DNA from: Ailurus styani
Lineage: Eukaryota > Chordata > Mammalia > Carnivora > Ailuridae
Assembly: GCA_002007465.1 (NCBI GenBank)
Contig: LNAC01000772.1
Span: 237,270 to 301,269, forward strand
Length of the DNA: 64,000 nt
Direction of reading: 5' to 3'
The translations under genes were made by a program, and so were the position numbers. Below are positions 23,171 through 34,718 of the stretch, in pieces (position 1 is the first letter of the stretch; every line of letters starts with the position of its first letter). The notes under the pieces are model-generated. The model saw only the letters and a program-made list of their open reading frames with translations, ran no database searches and had not been told where the DNA came from.

Positions 23171-24119
23171 TTAGAGGGCCCCTTTCAATATTTCCTGTAG
23201 GGCTGGCTTGGTGTTTGCAAATTCCTTGAGTTTTTGTTTGTCCTGGAAGATTTTTATCTCTCCTTCTATTTTCAGTGAGAGCCTAGCTGGATATAGTATT
23301 CTTGGCTGCAGATTTTTCTCATTTAGTGCTCTGAATACATCATGCCAGNAATGCCAGCTCTTTCTGACTTACCAGGTCTCTGTGGATAGGTCTGTTGTCA
23401 GTCTGATATTTCTACCATTGTATGTTATAGACCTCTTGTCCTTAGCTGCTTTCAGGGTTTTCTCTTTGTCACTAGGTCTTGTATGTTTGACTATTAGATG
23501 ACGGGGTGTGGACCTATTTTTATTGATTTTGAGGGGGGTTCTCTGTGCCTCCTGGATTTTGATGCTTGTTCCCTTTGCCAGATTAGGGAAATTCTGTATT
23601 AAGATCTGCTCCAATATACCTTCTGGCCCTCTCTCAATCTCGTCCTCTTCTGGGATCCCAATTATTCTAATATTGTTTCGTCTTATGGCATCACTTATCT
23701 CTCGAATTCTCTCCTCATGGTCCAGTAGTTGTNTTGATCCAGTAGTTCTTTTTCTCTCTTTTCATCCTCTTCTTTTTTCTCTGACATTTTGCCTTCTAAA
23801 TCACTAATTGTGTCTTATGCTTCATTTATCCTAGCAGTAAGAGCCTCCATTTTCAATTGCACCTCTTTAATAGCTTTTTTGATTTCAGCTTGGTTAGATT
23901 TTAGTTCTTTTATTTCTCCAGAAAGGTCTNTTATTTCTTTAGCGATGGCTTCTCTATTATCTTCCATGGTTTTTTCGAGCCCAACCAGCACCTTAAGAAT
24001 CGTCATTCTGAACTCTAGTTCTGTCTTATTACTAATGTCTGCATTGATTAGGTCCCTAGNTCCTAGCTGTCATTACTGTCTCTTTTGTGTGTGTGTGTTG
24101 ATTTTTTCCACCTCGTCAT
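23171..24119 (-). pseudogene. LINE-1 ORF1, broken by Ns and stops
   Basis: ATG at 24117-24119, stop at 23171-23173. Coiled-coil, RRM-like and C-terminal parts can be followed, but the frame is broken. Ns at 23349, 23733, 23930 and 24060 lie inside; several are bordered by repeats of 5-12 bp, so part of the damage may be assembly error. Confidence 0.88.
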
Positions 24120-25726
24120 TTTATGCAGATAAGAACAGATGGATGAGAGAACCAAATACTAAAGGGTAGCAATTACCCGAGGGAAATATACACTAACATA
24201 CCCAGAAGAGACCTGGAACTGTGGAGAAAAGAAAGAGGGAAACAAACAAACAAACAAAAAACCACAAAGAAACCAAAATCATACAAAAACAAAACAAAAC
24301 AAACATAAATAAAAGAAAATCCTATATTATCTATTTCTGTTTCTATATCTATGTCTGTGTATGACTCTGTCTCTATATCTATCTCTATATCTATCTCTAT
24401 ATCTATATCTATCTATATCTATTAGACTGCTGAATTGAACAGACCCTATAAGTATACAAAAAATAAAGTTAAATACAATGAAGGGATAAAATAAGATTAT
24501 AACAACGAAAATTAAAAGAAAGATTAAAAAGTGTTGATAAGATATAAGAGTTAAGAACGTTAAAATAGGAAAAGGGAAAATTTAATAGAAAAAAGAAAAA
24601 ATTTAAAAGAAAAAAAAATTCAATGAATTTAACTTTGAACGACTGAAGAATCATGGGGGAAAAGCCATGATTTCTCTGTGTTGCCTTCCCCTAGCTCCAG
24701 AGTTCCACAATGCTCAGCAATCTTGAACCTGACTTAGACTGGATTTTGGGGGTTTTTTTTTTTGTTTGTTTTTGTTTTCTTGGTCTTCTGAGGGAGGGGC
24801 CTGTTGCTGTGATTCTCAAGTGTCTCTGCCCAAGGTGGATTCCCACCGCCCTCGCTAGGGGCCAGGCTATGTAATCAGCCCGGGTTTGCTCTCGGGAGCT
24901 TTTGGTCCCTGAATACTTTCCGTACCTCGTTGGAGGACGGGACTGAAAACGGCAGCTCCAAGTCTCCAACCCGGAGGAGCCGAGAGCATGGGGCCTCAGT
25001 CCTCAGTGCGCCTCAGAGAAAAGCAGTCCCTCCCGTCTCCTGGTCTCCAGCCGCTCTCCGAGCTCACCCGGCCTGTGACCAAGTTTCTCTATCTCTGGTG
25101 CGGCCCCGTTTAGAATCTCCGAACCCAGCAGATTCCTGCAGCCACTCCCACGCTGCTCCTCCCGGAGGAGGAAGGATGGCGTCTCTCCGGATCTGCCGCC
25201 CATGGGGACCCTGCTCACAGAGCAGTGGCCCGACTGTGCCTCAGATCACAGCCCAATGTATTATTGAGATGAGAGACACCTCAGCTCAGCTCCGTCTCTC
25301 CCGCCGGCTTCTCTCTGATACCTGGGAGCTTGGTCGCGCTCAGACACCCCTGGTCTTTTTGTGTCCCCATGGGTCCTGAGACCACACTGTCCCTGCAGGG
25401 GCTTCACCCCCCACTTGTTCTCTGGGGCAACATCCCTCAGTGGAGCCGACTTCTAACAGTTCTGAGTCTGTGCTCCGCTGCTCGCTCCCTTGTCGGGAGC
25501 TGGCCCTTCCCCCCGGGTCTATCTTCCCGTCGCCTCAGATTCACTTCTCCACACGTCCTACCTTCCAGAAAGCGGTCAATTTTCTGTTCTTTGAATTGCT
25601 GCTCTTCTTCTCTTCGATCTCAGGTAGAATTTGTAGGTGTTCAGAATAGTTTGATAGCTATCTGGGTGAATTCCTGGGACCTGAAGATAATCAGTCTCCT
25701 ACTCCTCCACCATCTTGCCGCTACTT
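24120..25726 (-). promoter_or_regulatory. L1 5' UTR of the minus-strand copy
   Basis: Same block order as the intact L1: CpG-rich start, then T-rich and GATA-type tracts (24345-24422 on the plus strand). The opposite strand holds an open frame of 159 codons (25330-25809) that runs out of the L1 into flanking DNA. Confidence 0.8.
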
Positions 25727-25740
25727 TTAGCCAACGTATT
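25727..25740. repeat. 5' TSD of minus-strand L1
   Basis: TTAGCCAACGTATT, pairs with 18547-18560. Confidence 0.8.
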
Positions 25741-25815
25741 TTTAAATCAAAAAGTCTATCAGTATATAAAAAGGGTCAGTATGAAGTGACAACAGGTTTG
25801 ATTCACTAGGAAAAT

Positions 25816-26700
25816 AAATCAACATCACAAAGGCCATCTACAAAAGACCCACAGCTAATACCATCCTCAATGGGGAAAAATGGAGAGCTTTGCCCCTGCA
25901 GTCAGGAATACAACAGGGATGTCCACTCTCACCGCTGTTGTTCAACATAATACTGGAAGACCTAGCCATAGAAATCAGACAACAAGAAGAAATAAAAAGG
26001 CATTCAAATCAACAAAGAAATCAAACTTTCACTATTTGCAGATGACAAGATACTCTGTGTAGAAAACTTGCAAGGTTCCAGCAAATAATTACCAGAATTT
26101 ATGAATTCAGCAAAGTCACAGGATATAAAAACAACATAGAGAAATCTGTTGCATTTCTATGCACCAATAATGAAGCAGTAGAAAAAGAAATCAAGTAATT
26201 GATCCCATTTGCAATTACATCAAAAACAGTAAGATACTTAGAAATAAACCTAACTAAAGAGTTAAATGATCTGTACTCTGAAAACTATAGAACACTCATG
26301 AAAGAAACTGAAGCAAACACAAAGAGATAGAAAAGCATTCCATGCTCATGGATTGGAAGAAGAAACATCATTAAAATGTTTATACTATCCAAAACAATCT
26401 ACACATTTAATGTAATCCTTATGAAAACACCACCAGTATGTTTCAAAGACCTAGAAAAAAATAATCCTAGTATTTGTATGGGATCACAACAAACCCTGAA
26501 TAGCCAAAGTGACCTGGAAAAAGGAAAACAAAGCTGGAGGCATCACAATTCTGGACTTCAAGCTCTATTACAAAAAACAATCATCAAGACAGTATGGTGA
26601 TAACAATAAATAGACACATAGATCAATGGAACATAATAGAAAACCCAGAATTAGACCCACAACTCTATGGTGAGCTAATTTTAAAAATTAGAAAACAGTA
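25816..26700 (+). pseudogene. older LINE-1 ORF2 fragment (RT to thumb region)
   Basis: Covers the RT region from '[17 protein letters not shown]'-like codons through the FADD-type box near 26037-26050 to the region equivalent to 9450 of the intact L1. Multiple stops and frameshifts. It is clearly older than the young copies and has no 3' UTR. Confidence 0.85.
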
Positions 26701-26800
26701 AATGAAATCTAAAAAAGGTTAAAGGAATAGAAAAACAAGACAAAACCCAACAAAAAAATCCAAATGTAATAACTAACCACCCTAGAAAGGCAGAGTTTAA

Positions 26801-27050
26801 AAAAAAATAAGTACAGGGCGCCTGGGTGGCTCAGTGGGTTAAAGCCTCTGCTTTCGGCTCAGGTCATGAGCTCAGGGTCCTGGGATCGAGGCCCGCATCG
26901 GGCTCCCTGCTCAGCGGGGAGCCTGCTTCCCCCTCTCTCTCTCTGCCTGCCTCTCTGCCTCCTTGTGATCTCTCTCCCTCTGTGAAATAAATAAATAAAA
27001 TCTTTAAAAAAAAAATAAATAAAAATAAAAAAATAAAAAAAATAAGTACA
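26801..27050 (+). mobile_element. CAN-SINE, young, with TSD
   Basis: Body 26816-27035; head matches the 'GGGCGCCTGGGTGGCTCAG' consensus. AAAAAATAAGTACA lies on both sides (26802-26815 and 27037-27050). Long A-rich tail. Confidence 0.94.
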
Positions 27051-27059
27051 AATGATGTG

Positions 27060-29460
27060 TAACTGGAATAAAAAAGAGGACATCACTACAGATCCTACCT
27101 ATACTAAAAAGTCAAAAATATTATATGAAAAATTACATGGCAATAAATTTGAATATTTAAATGAAAAGGACAGATTACTAGAAAAATGCAAATTACTATA
27201 ATTTATAGTAGAAAAATACAGTATAGTTATTTAACATTAAATAAATTGAAGGATCATTTAAATCTTTTCACAAAAAATATTCGAATTCAGATGGCTTTAC
27301 CAATGAATTTTACTAAATATTTCAGGAAGAAATAACACTCATAAAACTCTTCTAGTGATGAGAATGTTTCCCAACCTATTTTATGAAGTCACTATGAGCT
27401 TGATATCAAAAAAAAAAACACATTATAAAAACAGAAAATTATAAACCTATCTTATTTAAAAATATTCTTAATAAAACATTAGCAAACTAAGCCCAACTAC
27501 ATATTAAAAGATAATACATTAGGAGAGTGGATAGAGTTCAAGAATTCAAAGTTGGTAATAGCATCAAAAAAATCAGTGTAGTCAGCCACATTAGCCCAAA
27601 AGGGAAAAAGGAAATCATTTGATCACTTCAACTGAAGCAGAAAACCCATCTGATACAATTCAACATCTGTTCATGATAATGCCTCCTTGCTAGGGGAGAA
27701 GAAAAAAGAAAAAAAAAAGGGGGGGTCATCCTTAATCTATAAAATGTACTCAGCTAGATCCTAATGAAATATTCTATATAATGGTAAAATGTTCAAATTT
27801 TTCCCTTTATCAGGGGGGTGCTTAGGTGGCTTAGTGAGTTAAGCATCCAACTTGATTTCGGCTCATGTCATGATCTCAAGGTCATGAGACCAAGCCCTAC
27901 CTCAGGCTCTGTGCTGGGTGTGGAGCCTGTTTAAGATTCTCTCTCTCTCACTGTCCCTCCCCCCACTAAAAGAAAAAAAAATTGGTATCAGGAACAGAAT
28001 ATCTAATATCACCATTTCTACTTAACACTGGATGGAGGTCCTTGCCATTACAACTGGGTAAGAAAAATAACCAAAAGTATTAATAATTAAAAAGGTAGAA
28101 ATAATGCCATCATCATTTGCAAACAAAATGATTATATGTGTAGAAAATCTAAAATAATCTTCAGAAAACTCATTAGAATTAATAAATGGGCTTAGATTTC
28201 TGGATACAAGATCATCCACCATATTTCTACATATTGCATATGCAAACATACACACATACAGATATATGTGTGTGTGCATGTGTTGTGTATTGATTGCATT
28301 TACTAGTTCAAAAATGCATACATACATATTGCATTTATATACACATTATAACAAGCTTACAAAATCATTTTGTAGGAATAAATCTAACAAGAACATGCAA
28401 GTTCTTCATGTTGAAATTACAGAGTATTATTGAGAAAGATTAAAGGAGATACAATTAAGGGAGGATATATATATATACATGTATGAATTATAGGACTCAA
28501 AATTATAACTATCAACTACTTTCTCTCCAAACTTATTTATATATTCAATGTAATCACAATAAAAGTCCTAACATCATTGGGAACTAGAGTTGGGAATAGG
28601 TTCAGTCCAAAAAAAATGGAAAGATAAATGGCCACGAAGAGCAGATAATCTTAAAAAGAACAAAGTGAGAGGAAGATCTCCACCAGGTATTAAGACTTAA
28701 TCAGAAAGCCAGAGTAGTTAAAACTGTATAGTACTGGTGTAAGGTTAGAGAAATAAACTGAATGGAATAGGAGTTCTCCAAACAGAGCTGTGAATATATA
28801 TGGCTATCTGATTTATGATAAGGTGGCATTACTCTAGGAAAAGGGTAACTTTTCAATACATGATTTTGGGATAATTGGGCATCCATATGGAAAAAGGAAG
28901 TGAAACTTGATCCTACTTCTCATCTGCAAATATCAATTCTAGGTGGACCGTTGTTCTAACTGTGAAAGGTAAAACAACAAAGCTTTTAGAAAATTACAGA
29001 ATATCTTCATGATACCAAAATAAGGGAAAATTTATTAAACAGACCTCCAGAGGAATTAGTCATAAAGAAAAAGACCAATAAATTGCTTTACAGAAATACT
29101 AAATAACTTACCTTAATCAAAAGACACCATAAAAAGGGTGGAAAGGCAAGCCATAGAATGTAAGAAAATATCTGTACAGGACTTTGATAATACAGTATAT
29201 AAATAACTCCTAGAAAATAATTACAAAAAGACAGTTAACCTAGTGGAAAATTAGAGGACTTGAATAGGGATCTTACAAAGGCAGCATCTATCTGAGATAA
29301 AAATCAAAAAGTGTTCAATATCATTGGTAAATAGAAAAATAAAAATTAAACCATAATGAGATATCTCTACATACCCATCAGATGACTATAACAAAAAAAA
29401 GTACTGAGTACTAATGAGGAACTGGTGCAAAGTGAACTCTCCCACACTGCTATTGAGTTC
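27060..29460 (+). mobile_element. ancient LINE-1 ORF2 region, SINE-split
   Basis: An ancient L1 with landmarks 'CAGATGGCTTTACCAATGAA', 'CATCTGATACAATTCAACAT' and 'ATTCAATGTAATCACAATAA', in L1 order from the RT approach to the C-terminal region. Frames are destroyed. A SINE interrupts it at 27813-27980. The copy loses L1 similarity at about 29460. Confidence 0.75.
27813..27980 (+). mobile_element. CAN-SINE, old
   Basis: Diverged head 'GGTGCTTAGGTGGCTTAGTG', no clear AAATA tail; inserted into the ancient L1. Confidence 0.85.
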
Positions 29461-29479
29461 AACCGCTTTGGATGACTGG

Positions 29480-30050
29480 CACCACCTACTGAAATTAAAA
29501 AGGTGTGGAAGTAGAATAGCTCCTCTCCTTATCAATCCCAGGGACCATTATGGGGAACGAGTGTTTCTGGTCCCTTCACCTTTAGGCTATGGTGGACTGG
29601 AAGTCCTGGTTCCTGGAGGAGGAAAATGGAGTTGGAGTGAAATAATTTTCCACCAGGAATCCACTGTATTACCTAAAGCTATGGCTGTTACCTGTCACAG
29701 GCTCCTCATGCCAGAATGCCAACAGGAAAAGAATGTTCCTAAAGATCATAAGTAGAGAGGGCTGCCACTACGTCACTGGGACAGGGAGAAGCATGTCTAA
29801 AATTTAGAGAATGTGCTAGGCCACCCCTGGTGTTTCCATAATGGGTGACAATGAATGCTCAATTGTGGCAACCATCACCAACAAGGGCACAGTGACCAAG
29901 AGCTCATTGGGAACAAAGGTCTGGGTCACCCCACTGAGCAGACCTAGACCAGCAGATGAGCTGGCTAAGGTAAGGGGAATCTGAAATAGGTGGCAGATGA
30001 GAGTGATCATGTATATTAATTATGGCCTCAGGACCAAAAATTGTCTTATT
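29480..30050 (+). mobile_element. possible ERVL/MaLR internal remnant
   Basis: The wording around 29755-29830 ('GAGGGCTGCCACTACGTCAC', 'GGGACAGGGAGAAGCATGTC') and 'GTCTGGGTCACCCCACTGAG' at 29918-29937 resemble internal parts of old ERVL/MaLR-type elements. No LTR is seen and the frames are broken after a 113-codon stretch (29414-29755). Tentative, from memory of the family only. Confidence 0.35.
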
Positions 30051-31359
30051 TTAATTTTTAAAAAAAGAAATTGTAATGGCAGCCGCTTGCACTATTGACT
30101 GCTTACACTCAAATCCTTTTCTCAGTGTGTGTTTCAAGACAACAAGATGAATACAAGGGTTCAAAAAGAAAGCTCAATAAGAGGAAAGAGATAGCATTTG
30201 AAATAGACTTCTGTTTTCTTACTTTTATTATCTTTGCATTCCCCATTCCTATCATACCCTATTTCTGTGTTAATTTCAGAACACATGGCTTCTACCATTT
30301 TGGTCCCATGCTTCCCTCAATGGCTGCCACTCCTTAAGAAATGTGGTATAAATGTCTCTACCTGTCTTTCATTGCTTGAACAAAATGGTCCCCAACTTCT
30401 CCAGGATTTGTGCCTTCTGCCATCTTCCATCTGTATGCTAATCCACCTGGAGAACTCACTCATTTCTAAACACGTCCAAGGATTTCTTGATACCTTCTCC
30501 TTATTCAAGCTGTATCCTATACTGGGGAGGTTCTTTCAAGCGTTCCAATGTCCATTTATCTCCTTAAGATAAATAGTGAGTGTGAAAATATGCCAATTGT
30601 AAAGTCCCACTCAAATGGGAAGTTTTCCTACACTAATAAAAGTATAGAGTCAACCAAAGAGTCATCCTTCAAGACTCTTAAATGTCATCTTCTGTATAAA
30701 ATGATTTTCTTCTATCCTTAACTTCTGCGTTCTCTTCCATCAAATTGCTAAGAGTCCTACTAACTCTTGCTTGGATGAAAACAATCCAGGTACTTGTCTT
30801 AGCACTCCCCTGTGACTAAATATTGTAAAGGCAGGGCCATCCTTGTCATGGGCATTCTCCTTGCAGAACTAAGTGCCTTATTCAGAAGAAGAGGTTGAAC
30901 ATGCATAATTGAGTGAATTGAAAGACGACTGCAATATTCATAGGAAAACCACCTTCATCAAGGAGGGAGATTTTAAAATGTAAAGTTCAGGACTACAGCT
31001 ACTGGTAAAGATTTAGTAACAGAGATTGGACTTAATCTACAGTCAGAAATAACAAAAGGCAGACAAAATATACAGAACAAACACATTTAAGACACTGAAC
31101 ATTTGGACAGTAACACCTGAGAAGGAAAACAAAGGATGTGAGCCCCTACATGCACCCCAGATTACTGCTTTGAAAGACTGTACAGGGCATGACAAGAGGG
31201 CATGGGAACCAAGCTGGTTGATTTCTTCCGTGGAGGAGCTGGATCCAATAGTACAAGACCAAGAGCTAGAGTTCTCAGGATAGAGTACCAGAGAGGACAG
31301 AAGCGCACAGAGAACCCTGGGAACCTATGGATGGTCCCCCTCGAGTATCCATCAAAGGC

Positions 31360-31417
<58 letters not shown>

Positions 31418-31559
31418 AAAGAGCTACTACAGATGGGAAAGAACAATCTAAGGATTGGAGGGAGCTGTGTTATGAGCTCACACACATCCTGCAACAGTGC
31501 CTGTTTCTAGCATGCAGACTAGATAAAGTCAAAATCCACAGACACTGGTAGAAGACTCA
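30051..31559. other. no gene seen; L2-like relic
   Basis: 30640-30900 has the wording of a decayed L2 3' end. The rest is unassigned apart from the (AC)n tract listed separately. Confidence 0.4.
31361..31414. repeat. (AC)n microsatellite, 27 units
   Basis: Uninterrupted AC from 31361 to 31414. It makes the overlapping open frames here (Thr-His or Val-Cys repeats), which are artefacts. Confidence 0.97.
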
Positions 31560-32045
31560 GGAATGGAGCATAATTAGCTCTAAAGGAGTACTGCTTCAAT
31601 TATACCTAACAAACCAAACTATTTTTAGCTATGTAACTGAAGCTCAAGCTTAAGAATATTTACAGAAACATGAAAAGAGGCAGAACCCAGTAAAGTAAAA
31701 TCCAAATATCTGGCAGGAAAATAAGACCCATCATGAGAAAAATTAACAAATCAGTTGAAACTGTCTTATTTCAATAATAAGATAGTTATTTATTTAATAT
31801 ATTTATTTATATTTATATATTTATTTAATATATTTATTCAATAAATAAGAGGCTAAAACTCAAAAGAGACACAGATATTAGAATTAGCAGGAAAGGATAT
31901 TAAAACAGTAATTATAACTAGAGTTCCTATGATGGAAAAAAGTAGGGACAGCAAAGTTAAAAAAAAAATGGTCCAAACTGAATTTCTAGATAAAAAAACT
32001 ACAGTGTTGGAGTTGAAAAATAAATCAGATTAGAAATTGCAAAAG

Positions 32046-32290
32046 AAAAGATAGTGAACTTGAATTTTTTTAGTTTTATTTTTTTATTTTAGAGAGAGAG
32101 ACAGAGCACACATGTGCACACACAACTGGGGGGAGGGGCAGAGGGAGAGCATCTTCAAGCAGACTCCCCAGTGAGTGTGGAGCCAGTGAAGACCTCAATC
32201 TCACAACCCATGAGATCATGACCTGAGCTAAAACCAAGAGGTGGACACTTAACTGACCACGTAGGTGCCCCCAAAAGATAGTGAACTTGA
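32046..32290 (-). mobile_element. CAN-SINE with 18-bp perfect TSD
   Basis: Body 32064-32272. AAAAGATAGTGAACTTGA is repeated exactly at 32046-32063 and 32273-32290. Its internal sequence is old, yet the TSD is perfect. Confidence 0.94.
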
Positions 32291-32571
32291 AAGATAGCAG
32301 TAGAAACTATTCAAAGTGAAATTAAAGAGAATGAAGAATAAAAAAAGAAAAGAACATCAATGATTTATGGGATAAGTTCAAGAGGCATCTTAATACTTAA
32401 GTACTTGGAGTCCTCAGAGGAAGAAGAAGATATGAAAAAAATATACTTTAATAGTAATGGCTGAAAAGTTTCCAAACTTGATGAAAACCATAATCCCGCA
32501 GATCCAAGAATTTCAAGGCCCAAATGACAAAGAAAATTACAATGTTACATCTAATCAATTTGCTCAAAACA

Positions 32572-32926
32572 ACTTTAAAAAAATCTTTTTTTAAAAGATT
32601 TTATTTATTTATTTGGCAGAGTGAGAGATTACAAGTAGTCAGAGAGGCAGGCAGAGAGAGAGGAGGAAGCAGATTCCCCACTGAGCAGGGAGCCCGATGC
32701 AAGGCCTCGATCCCAGGACCCTGAGATCATGACCTGAGCCGAAGGCAGAGGCTTTAACCCACTGAGCCACCCAGGAGCCCCAGTTTTTTGAAAAGCCTAC
32801 AGCGCCTGCTATTCCCAGGCGGTCTCCCATCCAAGTACTAATCAGGCCCGACTCTGCTTAGCTTCCAAGATCAGATGAGATTGGGTGCATTCAGGGTGGT
32901 ATGGCCATAGACTTGAAAAAAATCTT
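32572..32926 (-). mobile_element. 5S rRNA-CAN-SINE chimeric insertion
   Basis: Read on the minus strand: a complete 121-nt 5S rRNA copy (32912-32792), an 11-nt linker, then a CAN-SINE (32780-32588) with its A-rich tail. Matching flanks lie outside both parts: ACTTTAAAAAAATCTT at 32572-32587 and ACTTGAAAAAAATCTT at 32911-32926 (15 of 16). No duplication is seen between the 5S and the SINE. This indicates one insertion event, as expected if the reverse transcriptase jumped from the SINE RNA to 5S rRNA. The cut site on the insertion strand, TT/AAGA, is L1-like. Confidence 0.78.
32792..32912 (-). pseudogene. 5S rRNA copy, full length, decayed
   Basis: 121 nt from GTCTATGGCC to GTAGGCTTT. Against the vertebrate 5S sequence as I know it there are about 11 differences; most are C-to-T or G-to-A changes at former CpGs, typical of a methylated, non-functional copy. 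The box C region 'TGGATGGGAGACCGCCTGG' is unchanged and box A has one change. It belongs to the chimeric insertion above and is not part of a 5S tandem array. Confidence 0.92.
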
Positions 32927-32928
32927 AA

Positions 32929-33070
32929 GAGCACCTGAGTGGCTCAGTTAAGTCTCTGACTCTTGATTTCAGCTCAGGTCATGATCCTGGAGTCCTGGGA
33001 TTGAGCCCTGTGTCAGGCTCTGTGCTCAGCATGGAGTCTGCTTCAGATTCTCTACCTCAGCCCCTTTCCC

Positions 33071-33107
<37 letters not shown>

Positions 33108-33125
33108 AAATAAATAAATCTTTTT
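32929..33125 (+). mobile_element. CAN-SINE
   Basis: Head 'GAGCACCTGAGTGGCTCAG', long CT repeat, AAATA tail. It lies only two bases from the TSD of the chimeric insertion and points the other way. Confidence 0.9.
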
Positions 33126-34702
33126 TAAAAAGAGCAGCTGTCTTATATACAAAGATATGGAAATAAGAACAATAGCAGACTTCTCATTGGAAATAACATA
33201 AGCAAAAAGACAAGTGACCCACATCTTCAAAGCCCTGAAAGACAAGATACTGTCAACCTAAAATCTATACCCAATATAGATATATTTCAAAAAGAAAAAC
33301 AAAATAAAGATGTTTTTGTAAAGATAAAAGCTGAAAAAAAATAATCATTACCAACAGAACCACACTACCAGGAAATGGTAAAGTCCTTTGGGCAGAAGGA
33401 AAATAGTATCATTTGGAAATCTAGGCAAATTAAGGAGGTGCACAGAAAATGTAAACTACATGGGTGAGTATATAAGATTTTTTAAATTATATGAATCTCT
33501 TGAATATATGTATAAGTACAAAAAATATCAAGGTGTTGTGGTATTTAAAACACATGTAAAATAGTACAAAGGCTACAAGATTTCCAGAAAAGAAATGGAA
33601 GTGTACCACTGCAAAGTTCTTTTAGTATTTGTGAAGTGGAATAATATCACTCAAGATAGACTAAAGATGTACCCTATAAACCTGGAAGTAACTACAGAAA
33701 TAGCAAAACAAAATGTTGTAGCTAATTAGACAAAGAGGAGAAAAGAAATAGAAAAAGAGAACAAAGATGAGAAAGTAAATATCAAGATTACAGAATTAAA
33801 CTTAACTATGTCAGTAATCACATTAAATGCAAAACCTCTAAATATCCCAATTAAAAGGCAGAGATTATAAAAAAAGACTTTAAAAATGGCAAAACCCAAC
33901 TATATGTTGCTTATTAAAAAATGGACTTCAAAAATAAAGTCACAAAGGTTAAAAATAAAAGGTGGGCATGTTAAAATTACTCAAAAGAAAGCTGGAGTGG
34001 ACAGAGTAAATTTCAGCTCAAAGGATATTGCCAGGGATGAGGAAGGTCATTTCACAGTGATAAAAGAGTCAAAATGCCCCAAACAATGAAGCTTCAAAAT
34101 AAATGAAACAAAATTTATAGATCTGCAAAGAAAAATAGACAAATCCACAATTGTACTCAGAGGTTTCAATAGCCCTTTTCAATAATTCATAGAACAAAAA
34201 GGCATAATGTTAGCAAGGACACAGAAGAATTGAACAATACCACCAACCAGAATGACCTGCCTGACATTTATAGAACATTCCACCCAACAAAAGCAAAATT
34301 CACACTATTCTCAAAAGAGCACATAAAGAGAGACCATATTCTAGGTAATAAAATAGGTATGAATAAATTTAACATAGTTCAAGTTATATAAAATATGCTC
34401 TCTAACCACTCTGGAATTAAGTTAGAAATCAATAACAAAGATCTCTGGGAAAATGCCCAAATATTTGGGAACAAAATAACACATTTCTCAATAACCTATG
34501 GGTTAAAAAGAACTAAAAAAGGAAATCAGTAAGTGTTCTGTACTGAATGAAAATGAGAACATATATATGTAGGATTCCATTAAACCAGAACATAGGGGGA
34601 AATTTATAGCACTAAATTCATGCATTAGAAATGAAAAATGGTCCCAAGTCTATGACCTCAGATTTAATCTTAAGAAATGAGAAAAGAAGAGTAAACTAAA
34701 TT

Positions 34703-34718
34703 CAAAGTGAGCTAAACA
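34703..34718. repeat. 5' TSD of third long L1
   Basis: CAAAGTGAGCTAAACA, pairing with CAAATTTAGCTAAACA at 42062-42077 (14 of 16). Removing everything between them restores a continuous ancient L1. Confidence 0.75.

Larger units (their letters stand above)
18561..25726 (-). mobile_element. L1: full-length LINE-1, ORFs broken, double 3' end
   Basis: On the minus strand this begins at 25726 with the full-length 5' end (CAAGATGGTGG box) and runs through 5' UTR, ORF1, ORF2, 3' UTR and a 28-bp A-rich tail at 18995-19022. A second L1 3' end (18561-18994) follows directly, with its own tail, and only then comes the target-site duplication. The whole block is therefore flanked by one TSD. Six single Ns (19234, 23131, 23349, 23733, 23930, 24060) sit inside it, most flanked by short duplicated stretches. 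Not retrotransposition-competent as written. Confidence 0.92.
31560..34702 (+). mobile_element. ancient LINE-1 (5' part), nested insertions
   Basis: 5' UTR/ORF1 landmarks ('GACCCATCATGAGAAAAAT', 'GGATATTAAAACAGTAATTA', 'AAAGATAGTGAACTTGA'), ORF1 C-terminal wording at 33230-33300, then early ORF2 (33780-34702). It carries SINEs at 32064 and 32929, the 5S-SINE chimera at 32588-32912 and, at 34703, the third long L1. It continues at 42078. Confidence 0.75.

Noticed and set aside
26816..27035. tRNA gene suggested by A and B boxes in the SINE head
   Set aside because: The boxes belong to CAN-SINE. There is no complete cloverleaf, and the same head occurs about twenty times.
29414..30050. Intact retroviral gene
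   Set aside because: Only weak ERVL/MaLR-like wording, short broken frames and no LTR; reported as a low-confidence remnant only.
31361..31414. CRISPR-like or protein-coding repeats at CA/GT tracts (also 52330-52480, 62111-62164, 63488-63524)
   Set aside because: Simple dinucleotide microsatellites without spacers; the Thr-His, Val-Cys and Tyr-Ile frames are by-products.
32792..32912. Functional 5S rRNA gene
   Set aside because: About 11 differences from the vertebrate sequence, mostly CpG decay; it is fused to a SINE and lies outside any 5S array.
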